From Brevibacterium permense (GTDB lineage Bacteria; Actinomycetota; Actinomycetes; Actinomycetales; Brevibacteriaceae): a stretch of 64,000 nucleotides of DNA. This document shows positions 7,556 through 15,821 of the stretch, in pieces. The position numbers and the translations under genes are program-made. The notes under the pieces were generated by a model. The model saw only the letters and a list, made by a program, of their open reading frames with translations. It had not been told where the DNA came from and did not search any database. The stretch is from the NCBI RefSeq assembly GCF_013280495.1, contig NZ_JABSSX010000001.1, forward strand, positions 434,001 to 498,000, read 5' to 3'. How positions within the stretch are numbered: the stretch's first letter is position 1; every line of letters starts with the position of its first letter.

Positions 7556-8481
7556 CGACCCGCCCGCCGATCACTTTGTCCATCGCCGGCACCGACCCCT
7601 CCGGCGGCGCCGGAATCCACGCCGACCTCAAGACCTTCACCGCGCGGAAGACCATGGGCACGACCGTCATCACCGCCCTCGTCGCGCAGAACACGCACGG
7701 GGTGTCGCGCGTCTATCCGGTCGACGTCGATTTCGTCGCCGATCAGTTCGATTCCGTGCTCGGCGACCTGCCCGTCGATGCGACGAAATCGGGGATGCTC
7801 GGCAGCCGTGACCTCGTCGAACTCGTTGTCGCCCGCGCCGCCGAAGGCCGGCTCGGCTTCTTCACCGTCGACCCGGTGATGATCGCGACCTCCGGCCACC
7901 GCCTCCTCGAGACCGATGCCGTCGACGCCGTTCGCACCCACCTGCTGCCCGTCGCCGACCTCATCACCCCCAACCTCCCCGAGGCGGCCCTGCTCATCAG
8001 CGATGACGAACCCGAAGCGCAGACGACCGAAGCCATGCGTGACCAGGCCGGACGCCTGCTCGAGCGGGGGCCCGGAGCGGTCCTGCTCAAGGGCGGACAC
8101 GGCAGCGATGACGAGGTCATCGACATCCTCGCCACGAGCGACGGTCAGGTCCGGGAGTTCACCCACCCCCGCGTGACGACGATGAACACGCACGGAACAG
8201 GGTGCACTCTCTCGGCTGCGATCACCGCCGAGGTGGCCGTCCTCGGCCGTGAACGCGCAGCTGCCGCCGGGGGACCTGCCGATCCGGCGGCCCCGACCGG
8301 GAAAGATCGGTCACGCGCGGCGATCGGGTCCGACCTCCTCGGCGAGGCTGTCGGCAATGCCCTCGATTTTCTCGCTCGCGCCCTGAACTCGGCTGCGGAC
8401 TGGCAGCTGAGTCTGGATCCGGAGGGCGCCCACGGACCCGTCGACCACCAGGTCGACATCGTCCGCGATCGACCCGCCTGA
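7552..8481 (+). CDS. thiD: Hydroxymethylpyrimidine/phosphomethylpyrimidine kinase
   Basis: 309 residues, GTG start overlapping the thiE stop. ThiD phosphorylates hydroxymethylpyrimidine twice to feed ThiE. Ribokinase-fold signatures are clear: [20 protein letters not shown] at the N-terminus, the [10 protein letters not shown] segment, LLKGGHG, and the catalytic loop [14 protein letters not shown] (near residue 210). After that loop there is a low-complexity Ala/Gly-rich insert (about residues 225-260) before the final helix, longer than in typical ThiD. Confidence 0.95.
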   Translation: MTTRPPITLSIAGTDPSGGAGIHADLKTFTARKTMGTTVITALVAQNTHGVSRVYPVDVDFVADQFDSVLGDLPVDATKSGMLGSRDLVELVVARAAEGRLGFFTVDPVMIATSGHRLLETDAVDAVRTHLLPVADLITPNLPEAALLISDDEPEAQTTEAMRDQAGRLLERGPGAVLLKGGHGSDDEVIDILATSDGQVREFTHPRVTTMNTHGTGCTLSAAITAEVAVLGRERAAAAGGPADPAAPTGKDRSRAAIGSDLLGEAVGNALDFLARALNSAADWQLSLDPEGAHGPVDHQVDIVRDRPA

Positions 8482-8616
8482 CCGGCCCCGACCCGCCGAA
8501 TCGCCACGTCTGACGAACACCCCGACACACGCACCGCCCTGTCAACCGAAACACCCCGGCACACGCACTACCACGCCATCCGAACCATTACGTCACACGA
8601 GCACAAAGGAGTTCCC
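8482..8616. repeat. Two C-rich 22-bp direct repeats between thiD and tenA
   Basis: ACACCCCGACACACGCACCG begins at 8517 and ACACCCCGGCACACGCACTA at 8551; the 22-bp copies differ at three positions and are spaced 34 bp. The tract is C-rich and poor in G, so the RNA should be unstructured. It could be a Rho-loading region or simply a local duplication. AAAGGAG at 8605-8611 is the tenA ribosome site. Confidence 0.5.
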
Positions 8617-9357
8617 ATGACCGTCACCTTTACCGCCGGCCCACTGACCACCCAGCTGTGGGACCGCGTTCGCCCCATCGTCGAGCAGATCGAAGCCCTG
8701 CCGTTCCTCGCCCAGCTCGCCGACGGCAGCCTCGGTGCGAAGGCGTTCGCCAATTACATCTCGCAGGACAGTCTCTATCTCAACGGGTATGCGAAGGCCA
8801 TGTCGTTCCTGGCCGCGAAGACCGTCGACCGTGACGAATCCCGATTCTGGGCCGGATCTGCCGCCGAGGCGATCACCGTCGAAGAGGAGATGCACGCAGA
8901 GCTGCTCGCCGACGCCCGACTCGCCTCGGCGTTAGAGGAACTCACCGCGGAAGGCTCCCGATTCAAGGCCTCCCCGACGACGCTGGGCTATGTGTCCTTC
9001 CTCGTGGCCACGGCCGCCAGCCGATCCTACGGCGAAGGCGTCGCCTCAGTGCTGCCCTGCTTCTGGGTGTACGCCCACATGGGCAAGGTGCTGGTCGACC
9101 AGGCCGGCCAGATGTCCGATGACCACCCCTACCGCACCTGGGTGCAGACCTACGACTCACCGGAATTCGACGAATCGACCCGGCACGCCGTGCACATCCT
9201 CGAACAGGAACTCGCGAAGGCCCCGAGCGAGGAATCCGCCCGCATGCGAGCCGCCTTCGAACAGGCCTGCGTATACGAACTCCACTTCTGGGCGTCGGCC
9301 CACGCGATGCAGAACTGGGACGTCTCCGTGTTCCTGCCCCAAGAAGTCACCGTCTGA
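8617..9357 (+). CDS. tenA: Thiaminase II / aminopyrimidine aminohydrolase
   Basis: 246 residues, all-helical TenA family. TenA hydrolyses aminomethyl-pyrimidine breakdown products of thiamine to hydroxymethylpyrimidine, which ThiD then phosphorylates. Key features are present: the SQDSLYLNGYAKAM segment with the substrate Asp near residue 48, the catalytic Cys in SVLPCFWVYAHMGK (near residue 148), and the late Glu in CVYELHFWASAHAM. A strong AAAGGAG ribosome site fixes the start. It follows thiM-thiE-thiD, completing a salvage set for both halves of thiamine. Confidence 0.93.
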   Translation: MTVTFTAGPLTTQLWDRVRPIVEQIEALPFLAQLADGSLGAKAFANYISQDSLYLNGYAKAMSFLAAKTVDRDESRFWAGSAAEAITVEEEMHAELLADARLASALEELTAEGSRFKASPTTLGYVSFLVATAASRSYGEGVASVLPCFWVYAHMGKVLVDQAGQMSDDHPYRTWVQTYDSPEFDESTRHAVHILEQELAKAPSEESARMRAAFEQACVYELHFWASAHAMQNWDVSVFLPQEVTV

Positions 9358-9381
9358 TCCCGGGGAGCATCGGATCTCCTT

Positions 9382-9420
9382 CGCCGAGGCGGCCCTGACC
9401 TCTGGTCGGTCACCTCGGCG
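9382..9420. terminator. Inverted octamer pair between convergent genes
   Basis: CGCCGAGG (9382-9389) and CCTCGGCG (9413-9420) are exact inverses around a 23-nt centre that itself contains GACC/GGTC. The hairpin lies between the convergent tenA and DUF1648 genes and could end transcripts from both sides. It has the same octamer arrangement as the hairpin at 120-160. Confidence 0.45.
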
Positions 9421-9515
9421 GGAGGGCGGGAGCGTTCCCACCCCTGCGGTCGGGATGGATTGCAGGGTCACCTCGGCGGGGTGGCCGTCGCCGACGACGT
9501 GGTCACCTCGGCGGG
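9408..9515. repeat. Three copies of GGTCACCTCGGCGGG
   Basis: The identical 15-mer occurs at 9408-9422, 9466-9480 and 9501-9515 (58- and 35-bp spacing). The last copy enters the 3' end of the minus-strand membrane-protein gene and encodes its final residues. Each copy contains the window-wide octamer CCTCGGCG. Confidence 0.8.
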
Positions 9516-10027
9516 GTGAGTCTGTGATAGAAGCGCCAGACGGCGAGTCCCGTGGCGGCGAGGAAGACGGCCGTCGGCACGACGGTCAGCCATTCCGGCA
9601 TCGTCGCCGAGCGAGCTCCCTCGGTGATGATGACGAGGATGGCTGCGATGAGCAGTGCGGTGAGTCCGGCGGTGATGCGCAGGAGTTCCATGAGGCAGTC
9701 GACGAGGTAGGTCTTGTCGCCTCGCTCGATCCAATACTCCTTGTGTGGGGCATTGATGAGCGAGATCGGCAGTTTGGCAATCAACGGCCGGATCGACATG
9801 AGGGTGGGCAGGCCGAGCCCCACGGGCACGAAGATCCCCAGAAGTCCGGCCTTCGACGTCCAGTCGTCGGGCTGACCGCCGGAATCGAAATGGGTGGCCA
9901 CGGTGTCCGGGGCCTGCACCCAGAACCAGACGCAGAACGCGAGGAAGACGAGGATCGAGAGACACGCAAAGATGAGCGCGGCGGTTCCACTCGGTGGGTT
10001 CCGATGCGGTTGAGAAGGGGAAGGCAT
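9503..10027 (-). CDS. DUF1648-type membrane protein
   Basis: 174 residues with about four hydrophobic segments. After the first helix (near residues 18-38) comes PDTVATHFDSGGQPDDWTSK, which matches the DUF1648 signature (LP..VP.HF...G.PD.W.SK) found in small membrane proteins and in SdpI-like immunity proteins. Helices near 58-78, 112-135 and 143-160 follow. No partner toxin is visible nearby. Function unknown; the family assignment rests on that one motif. The gene faces tenA. Confidence 0.7.
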   Translation of the reverse strand: MPSPSQPHRNPPSGTAALIFACLSILVFLAFCVWFWVQAPDTVATHFDSGGQPDDWTSKAGLLGIFVPVGLGLPTLMSIRPLIAKLPISLINAPHKEYWIERGDKTYLVDCLMELLRITAGLTALLIAAILVIITEGARSATMPEWLTVVPTAVFLAATGLAVWRFYHRLTPPR

Positions 10028-10133
10028 GTTGTCACTCTAACAACAGCTGTGCGCAACTGGCCTGCGGCGATCGTCCGGCAGGTTCGCTCCGACTGAGGCA
10101 ACGGAGGTTCGTCCCGGCCGAGGCAGCAGAGCC

Positions 10134-10349
10134 TCAGGCTCGGGATGCGCCCGAGGGATCTTCCGGGTAGTGAGTGAGCGGTCCGAAGGATCCGAGCACA
10201 TGCCAACCGCGGCGCAGGGCGGTCCAGAGGAGCACGTGATCGACCTCGATGAGGGGCACTCGGTCATGCTTCGGGCAGGCGTATCGTCCGATGACGAAGA
10301 CGATCGTCGCGAACATCACTGCGATCATGAATAGAATCAGAAGATCCAT
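10134..10349 (-). CDS. Small membrane-anchored hypothetical protein
   Basis: 71 residues: one N-terminal hydrophobic helix (about residues 2-22), then a polar region with CPKHDR and a short tail. No family is recognised. It lies on the same strand as the DUF1648 gene, 106 bp upstream of it. The AGGG of ...GAGGGGGCCGCC just upstream of its ATG is a possible ribosome site. It could be a spurious frame, but the clean stop and the N-terminal helix favour a real gene. Confidence 0.42.
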   Translation of the reverse strand: MDLLILFMIAVMFATIVFVIGRYACPKHDRVPLIEVDHVLLWTALRRGWHVLGSFGPLTHYPEDPSGASRA

Positions 10350-10500
10350 GGCGGCCCCCTCACACCCTGAGACGAATGCTTCTCTTTCAGTCTCGCCCCA
10401 AAGTACCGAGAAAGATAGGGGTATCCCACCTGGTGAGCGCGAAGGTGATCAAAAGCACGCCGGAGTGAGACGAAGCTCGCTTCAGCGGCCTCAGAAGGCC

Positions 10501-11718
10501 TCAGACGAAGCTCGTGGCCAGGCTCTCGGCGGCGGCGATGACGGACTGCGCGGCAGCGCGTCCCTGCTCGTCGGTGATCGAGGACGGGAAGGTGAAGCGC
10601 ACACTCGTCTGCGCAACCTCGGCGGCGATCCCCAATGCCGTGAGCACATGCGAGGGCTCGTCGGAGCCGACCGCGCAGGCCGAACCACTCGACGCCGTCA
10701 CCCCGCGGCGTTCGAGCTCGAGCAGCACTGCCTCTCCGGAGGTGTGCGAGAAGCAGAACGACGCATGGTTCGGAGTCCGAGTCTCCCGACCGTCAGACCC
10801 GGCCGTGCCCGCCGCGCCTGTGAGGAACGCCCCGGGCACGCTGTCGACAACAGCGGCGATGAACTCATCGCGGACGGCCCGGACTCGATCGGCGGCCTCA
10901 CGCCGCTCCGCCTCGGCGAGTTCGAGGGCCGTGGCGAACGCGACGGCCAGGGCCACGTTCTCCGTGCCCGATCGTCGGCCCGACTCCTGCCCGCCGCCGT
11001 GGATGAGCGGTTCGACGGGGACGCGGGCGCGGATCGCGGCGACCCCGATGCCCTTCGGCGCTCCGACCTTGTGCCCGGCCAGGCTGAGCGCGTCGACGCC
11101 CAACCCGGTCAGCGGCAGCCACCCGGCCGCCTGCACAGCGTCCGTGTGGAAGAGAGCACCGGCCTCATGGGCGATTCCGGCCAGGGTCGGAATGTCCGCG
11201 ACGGTGCCGATCTCATTGTTCGCATAACCCACGGTCACGAGCACGGTGTCGGGGCGCACGGCCGCGGCCAGCGCCTGTTCGGTCACGGTCCCGTCGGAGG
11301 TCGGGGCCACCTCGGTGACGGTGAATCCGTGGACGCGGGCCAGGAACTCGACCGAGGCGAGCACCGCTTCGTGTTCGATGGGGGAGGTGACGATATGTCG
11401 CCGAGGCGGCACCGCGGTCCCGGCCCGACGCTGGGTCTGAGCCCGACCCTGGGTTTGGTGCCCGAGGGCCATGCCGATGATCGCGAGATTGTCCGCCTCG
11501 GTGCCGCCGCTGGTGAATGTGATGTCCGTGGCGCGCATTCCGAGCACCTTCGCCACCCGAGCCCGGGCGTCGGTGAGAGCGTCGGCGGGGCCGCGACCGA
11601 ACTCGTGATGGCTCGACGGATTGCCGAACGCGCCGGCCAGATACGGCCACGCGGCTTCGAGGGCCTCCCGGCGTACGGGGGCCGCGGCCGCGGTGTCGAG
11701 GTAGAGGCGCCCGGTCAT
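10501..11718 (-). CDS. nadS: Cysteine desulfurase of the NAD cluster (NadS-like)
   Basis: 405 residues, class V PLP aminotransferase fold. Motifs: YLDTAAAAPV near the N-terminus, TSGGTEADNLAI (near 69), the HTDAVQAAG segment (near 190), the PLP lysine in SLAGHKVGAPKGIG (near 215) and the persulfide Cys in SSGSACAVGSDEP (near 345). It releases sulfur from cysteine for Fe-S assembly. Being last in a nadA-nadB-nadC string, its likely job is to build the [4Fe-4S] cluster of NadA, as for nadS of corynebacteria and nifS-like genes beside nad genes elsewhere. The start follows the nadC stop by one base. Confidence 0.88.
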   Translation of the reverse strand: MTGRLYLDTAAAAPVRREALEAAWPYLAGAFGNPSSHHEFGRGPADALTDARARVAKVLGMRATDITFTSGGTEADNLAIIGMALGHQTQGRAQTQRRAGTAVPPRRHIVTSPIEHEAVLASVEFLARVHGFTVTEVAPTSDGTVTEQALAAAVRPDTVLVTVGYANNEIGTVADIPTLAGIAHEAGALFHTDAVQAAGWLPLTGLGVDALSLAGHKVGAPKGIGVAAIRARVPVEPLIHGGGQESGRRSGTENVALAVAFATALELAEAERREAADRVRAVRDEFIAAVVDSVPGAFLTGAAGTAGSDGRETRTPNHASFCFSHTSGEAVLLELERRGVTASSGSACAVGSDEPSHVLTALGIAAEVAQTSVRFTFPSSITDEQGRAAAQSVIAAAESLATSFV

Positions 11719-11719
11719 C

Positions 11720-12571
11720 TCAGGCCTCGAGGGTCAGGTCGAGACCGAGATCGATCGCACGGACACTGTGGGTCAGCGCGCCCGATGAGATGACGTCGAC
11801 GCCGGTGGCGGCGATCTCCGGGATCGTCTCCAGGGTGACATTGCCGCTGGCCTCGACGACGGCACGACCATCGATGAGTGCGACGCCGTCGCGCAGCTGA
11901 GCCGGGGTGAAGTTGTCGAGCATGATGACATCGGCGCCGCCGTCGAGCACCGCGGGCACCTGGTCGAGCCGGTCGACCTCGACCTCGATCCTCGTCGTAT
12001 GCGGCAGACGGGCACGGGCGGTGCGGATCGCCTCGGCGACGGACAGCCCGGCACCGGTGAGCACGGCGAGATGATTGTCCTTGGCCATGACCGCATCGGA
12101 GAGCCCGAAACGGTGATTGTGCCCGCCGCCGCAGACCACGGCGTGCTTCTCGAAGGCACGCAGGCCCGGGGTGGTCTTGCGGGTGTCGACGATGCGTGCG
12201 CGCCCGGCAGCGGCATCGACAAAGGCGTAAGTCTGGGTGGCGATTCCGCTCATCCGCTGGCAGAAGTTCAATGCGATCCGCTCGGCCTGCAACACCGCTC
12301 GTGCAGGGCCCGCGACCGTGGCAAGCACCTGACCTGCGGTGAAAGAGTCTCCGTCGGCAGCGGCGAGGTCGACCGTGACGTTCGGGTCGACGAGGGCGAA
12401 GGCGCGGGCGAAGACCTCGATTCCGGCGAGCACCCCGTCGTCGCGGGCACGCAGTTCGGCCCTCGCCGAGGCGGTGGCGGGGATGAAGACCTCGCCGGTG
12501 ATATCGCCCCAGGGCGCGTCTTCGTTGAGGGCTGTGCGCAGTGCGGAATCGATGGTTGATGCGGTCAGCAT
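11720..12571 (-). CDS. nadC: Nicotinate-nucleotide pyrophosphorylase (quinolinate phosphoribosyltransferase)
   Basis: 283 residues. NadC converts quinolinate and PRPP to nicotinate mononucleotide. Signatures: GDITGEVF near residue 20, ERIALNFCQRMSGIAT near 97, DTRKTTPGLR near 128, the VCGGGHNHRFGLSD loop near 145, KDNHL near 165, and the final SSGALTHSVRAIDLGLD. Length fits the family. Its start overlaps the nadB stop by a few bases (nadB ends at 12565). Confidence 0.96.
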   Translation of the reverse strand: MLTASTIDSALRTALNEDAPWGDITGEVFIPATASARAELRARDDGVLAGIEVFARAFALVDPNVTVDLAAADGDSFTAGQVLATVAGPARAVLQAERIALNFCQRMSGIATQTYAFVDAAAGRARIVDTRKTTPGLRAFEKHAVVCGGGHNHRFGLSDAVMAKDNHLAVLTGAGLSVAEAIRTARARLPHTTRIEVEVDRLDQVPAVLDGGADVIMLDNFTPAQLRDGVALIDGRAVVEASGNVTLETIPEIAATGVDVISSGALTHSVRAIDLGLDLTLEA

Positions 12572-14208
12572 GCGGTGGCCTCCTGAAGCAGAGCGGTGGG
12601 CGAAGTGGCGGTGGACGGCGCGGTCGTCGACGACGTGAGTGTCGTGTCGGTGCGGGTATGCGCGCCGAGGCTGTGCTCGCGGGCCAGGGCATGCCGAGCC
12701 ATATGTCCGGCGATGAGGGCGAGATTCGCGGTCTCGAGTGCCTCGATTCGGGCCGCAGCCGGGGCGGTTGGGTGATCATCGGCGTTGCGGGCGCCGTTGG
12801 TGGTGCTGCCGGCATTGCGGGCACCGTTGGTGGTGCTACCGGCATTGCGGGCACCGTCACCGAGGCGGTCGAGCAGGGTCCGCAGCCCCGCGGCCGTGCG
12901 CTCCACACCCAGATGAGCCCAGGTCAGGGCCTGCAGCTCGGTTCGTGTCAGTGCCGTCTGGTGGAATGAACGGAACTGGAGGAGTGGGAGTTCATGGTCT
13001 CTGTTGACCGGCAGTGCGTCGATCGCCGCGGCGGCGCGGTCGGCGAAGACCGCGCCCTCGAGCAGAGAGTTCGAGGCCAGCCGATTGGCGCCGTGGACTC
13101 CGGTGCACGCGACCTCGCCGACGGCGAAGAGTCCCTCGATGCTCGTGCGACCGTCGCGGTCCGTGGCCACCCCGCCCATGAAGTAGTGGGCGGCGGGAGT
13201 GACGGGAATGAGATCCCGGGACAGATCAAGTCCTTGAGAGGCCAGACCGGCGGTGATGCTCGGGAACTTGGCCTTCACATCCGGGACGGCCCGCGCATCG
13301 AGGAAGCACGGACGTCCGTCCTGCTCCGCCTGGCGCCGGTGCAGGGCGAGAGCGACGACATCACGGGAGGCGAGCTCGGCACGATCGTCGACATCAGCCA
13401 TGAAGCGGCGGCCCCGCTCATCGAGGAGGAGAGCGCCGGCACCGCGGACGGCCTCGGAGATGAGGAAGCCGGGGCCGACAAGGGCAGTGGGATGGAACTG
13501 GAAGAACTCGAGATCGGCGACCTCGGCACCGGCACGGATGGCAGCGGCCAAACCGTCTCCGGTAGCAGCTGCAGGGTTCGTCGTGTGTGCGAAGAGCTGT
13601 CCAGCACCGCCGGTGGCCAGCACGATCGCATCGGCAGCCCGGGTCTCGACGCTGCCGTCGCGGAGCACGGTGATCCCGGTGGCTGTGGCGACTTCGGTGG
13701 CTCGACCCGGGCGGCGATCGTCGTCGCTGGTGAGGATGTCGACGAGCATCGTGTCCTCGAGCAGGGTGACTCGCCCTGCGGCGACCTCGGTGCGCAGCTT
13801 CTGCGCCAGGGCGGTGCTGATCGTCTGTCCGGTCGCATCGCCTCCGGAATGGAAGATGCGCGGGTATGAATGCGCCCCCTCCATTCCCCTGGCCCAGACT
13901 CCGGCCGGGTCGGTGTCGAAGTCCACCCCAGCCTCGGCGAGGGAGACGATCGCGTCCGAACCGGCTTCGCAGAGGGTGTGCACGGCTTCCGGATCACAGT
14001 GTCCGGCACCTGCGGTGAGCGTATCGGCGACATGAGCGTCGACCGTGTCATCGGGGCCGATGACACCGGCGATGCCGCCCTGCGCCCACTCGGTGTTCGA
14101 CTCGCCGAGGCGATCCTTCGTCACGAGCGTGACCGTGTGACGGCCCGACAGGCGCAGTGCCGCGGTCAGCCCCGCGATTCCGGAGCCTGCGACGATGACG
14201 CGGCTCAT
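12565..14208 (-). CDS. nadB: L-aspartate oxidase
   Basis: 547 residues; oxidises L-aspartate to iminoaspartate with FAD, feeding NadA. The N-terminal dinucleotide site (VAGSGIAGLTAALRLSG), NTEWAQGGIAGV, the HSGGDATGQTI segment with the family His, LATGGAGQLFAHTTNP and the GRTSIEGLFAVGE motif are all in place. The start is ATG 14208, which overlaps the nadA stop (ATGA); an in-frame upstream extension lies inside nadA and is not conserved. The C-terminal region carries an unusual repeat of the decapeptide NGARNAGSTT (12781-12857) in the linker before the last helices. Confidence 0.95.
   Translation of the reverse strand: MSRVIVAGSGIAGLTAALRLSGRHTVTLVTKDRLGESNTEWAQGGIAGVIGPDDTVDAHVADTLTAGAGHCDPEAVHTLCEAGSDAIVSLAEAGVDFDTDPAGVWARGMEGAHSYPRIFHSGGDATGQTISTALAQKLRTEVAAGRVTLLEDTMLVDILTSDDDRRPGRATEVATATGITVLRDGSVETRAADAIVLATGGAGQLFAHTTNPAAATGDGLAAAIRAGAEVADLEFFQFHPTALVGPGFLISEAVRGAGALLLDERGRRFMADVDDRAELASRDVVALALHRRQAEQDGRPCFLDARAVPDVKAKFPSITAGLASQGLDLSRDLIPVTPAAHYFMGGVATDRDGRTSIEGLFAVGEVACTGVHGANRLASNSLLEGAVFADRAAAAIDALPVNRDHELPLLQFRSFHQTALTRTELQALTWAHLGVERTAAGLRTLLDRLGDGARNAGSTTNGARNAGSTTNGARNADDHPTAPAAARIEALETANLALIAGHMARHALAREHSLGAHTRTDTTLTSSTTAPSTATSPTALLQEATAC
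12781..12857. repeat. 30-bp minisatellite inside nadB
   Basis: Two full 30-bp units (12781-12810 and 12811-12840) and 17 bp of a third (12841-12857), differing by a few bases. On the minus strand they encode two copies of NGARNAGSTT plus NGARNA. Unit length is a multiple of three, so copy changes would keep the nadB frame. Confidence 0.85.
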
Positions 14209-15491
14209 CAGATCCGCGGCTTCGCGGCGAGCATCCGCTCCAGGGACACGCGGGCGGGATCGGCCACCTCGGCGTCGACGGAGATCTGGTTGACGACCTG
14301 TCCGTCGATGAGGGATTCGAGGACCCAAGCGATGTAGCCGGGGTGGATGCGGTACATCGTCGAGCACGGGCAGATGACGGGATCGAGGCAGAAGATCTCA
14401 TGCTGCGGATGCTCGGCTGCCAGCCGCTGGACGAGGTTGATCTCTGTTCCGATGGCGAACGTGGTCGGTTCGGTCGCCTCGGCGATGGCCTTCGTGATGT
14501 ACGCGGTCGACCCGGCTTCATCGGCGGCCTCGACGGTCTCACGCGGGCATTCGGGGTGGACGATCACGCGCACGTCCGGATGGTCGGTGCGGGCCTTGGC
14601 GATCTGGGCCGGGGTGAAGCGCTTGTGCACGGAGCAGAAGCCCTGCCACAGGATGACGCGGGCCTCACTCAGGGTCTGTTCGTCGTTGTTGCCCAGCGGC
14701 CGGGCCGGGTTCCACAGCGGCATCTCGTCCAGACCGATGCCCATGTTCACCGCGGTGTTGCGGCCCAGGTGCTGGTCGGGGAAGAACAGGACGCGCTGTC
14801 CGCGTTCGAAGGCCCATTCCAGGACCACCTCGGCGTTCGAGGAGGTGCACACGATTCCGCCGTTGCGGCCGCAGAAGCCCTTGATCGCGGCCGAGGAATT
14901 CATGTAGGTGACGGGGATGACCGGGACGCGACCGTCGGCATCGGGTTCGGTGCCGAAGAGTTCGGTCAGCTGCTCCCAGCAGTCCTCTACCTGATCGATG
15001 CTGGCCATATCGGCCATCGAACAGCCGGCGGCGAGGTTGGGCAGGATGACCGACTGCTCCGGTTTCGACAGCAGATCGGCGGTCTCGGCCATGAAGTGGA
15101 CACCGCAGAAGACGATGGCTTCGGCCTCCGGATGATTCTGGGCAGCCCGGGCCAGCATGAACGAGTCGCCGATGTAATCGGCGTGTTCGACGACCTCGAC
15201 CCGCTGGTAGTGGTGGCCGAGCATGACGACGCGATCACCGAGGGTGGCCTTGGCGGCGCGGATGCGGGCGTCGAGCTCCTCCGGCGAGGCCTGCTTAAAT
15301 TCGTCGGGAATATCGCCCTGACGTGGAGCGGCGACCGGGATCGGGTCGGCCATCGAGGAACCGGGACCGTAGCCGGGGCGTTCGTCGACGTCCCACGGCG
15401 CATCGAGCAGCTCCGTCGAGCACATGTCGTCGTTCGCGCCCGAAGCAGAGATGTCCTTGAGGGTGAGTTCGATCGAAGCTGTCGTGGTCAT
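14208..15491 (-). CDS. nadA: Quinolinate synthase
   Basis: 427 residues; condenses iminoaspartate with dihydroxyacetone phosphate to quinolinate using a [4Fe-4S] cluster. Seen: VVMLGHHYQRVEVVEHADYIGDS, CGVHFMAETADLL, LAAGCSMAD, VTYMNSSAAIKGFCG, CTSSNAE, FPDQHLGRN, VHPECPRE and DPVICPCSTMYRI, covering the cluster cysteines and substrate residues. The ~75-residue N-terminal extension is typical of actinobacterial NadA. Start set at ATG 15491 (second of two adjacent ATGs), with AAGGA 6-7 nt upstream. First gene of nadA-nadB-nadC-nadS and divergent from panB. Confidence 0.95.
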   Translation of the reverse strand: MTTTASIELTLKDISASGANDDMCSTELLDAPWDVDERPGYGPGSSMADPIPVAAPRQGDIPDEFKQASPEELDARIRAAKATLGDRVVMLGHHYQRVEVVEHADYIGDSFMLARAAQNHPEAEAIVFCGVHFMAETADLLSKPEQSVILPNLAAGCSMADMASIDQVEDCWEQLTELFGTEPDADGRVPVIPVTYMNSSAAIKGFCGRNGGIVCTSSNAEVVLEWAFERGQRVLFFPDQHLGRNTAVNMGIGLDEMPLWNPARPLGNNDEQTLSEARVILWQGFCSVHKRFTPAQIAKARTDHPDVRVIVHPECPRETVEAADEAGSTAYITKAIAEATEPTTFAIGTEINLVQRLAAEHPQHEIFCLDPVICPCSTMYRIHPGYIAWVLESLIDGQVVNQISVDAEVADPARVSLERMLAAKPRI

Positions 15492-15821
15492 CATCGTCCT
15501 TCGCTCGGTGGGCGGAACCCGCGCCTCGCACGAGGTGAAACCGCCCGAAATGTTTTGCGCACTTGTGCGTTTATTTCTTTGCGCAGATTTGAGCTTAATC
15601 CTGGGGGCGGGCAATATACAACTCGGAGGTCGATGGCTCTGCGCTTCGGCGGTCGATGGCTCTGCGCCAGGTGATGCAATAGGCTGTGGTCTGGCTCGCA
15701 ATCCGAGTCGATGCGCACTGCGGTGGGCGCCCCCGTGAGAGTCACCGAGGCTTCGGACCGAAGCGTCGGCCTCGCCCCGCCCGCGCCGGCACCGACGACA
15801 TCGCTTATCCGAAGGATTCTC
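15492..15821. promoter_or_regulatory. Divergent nadA/panB control region
   Basis: 330 bp without a gene. An A/T-richer stretch at 15550-15600 contains the inverted repeat CGCAC-TT-GTGCG and two direct copies of TTTGCGCA; it is well placed for nadA promoter control and may be an NAD-responsive operator, though I cannot match it to a named regulator. Nearer panB lie two identical 17-bp direct repeats (15628-15644 and 15651-15667, GGTCGATGGCTCTGCGC). No riboswitch is recognised. Confidence 0.45.
15628..15667. repeat. 17-bp direct repeat, 23-bp spacing
   Basis: GGTCGATGGCTCTGCGC occurs twice without mismatch, at 15628-15644 and 15651-15667, in the nadA/panB divergent region. The 23-bp period is close to two helical turns, which would suit two regulator molecules on one DNA face. 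Confidence 0.8.

Noticed and set aside
9408-9515. Three evenly similar 15-mers considered as a small CRISPR array
   Set aside because: Units are too short, spacing is irregular (58 and 35 bp), one copy is coding and no cas genes are present.
10249-11793. A 514-codon plus-strand frame over the cysteine desulfurase gene
   Set aside because: The minus strand encodes a complete class V aminotransferase with all catalytic residues; the plus frame is low-complexity Arg/Gly.
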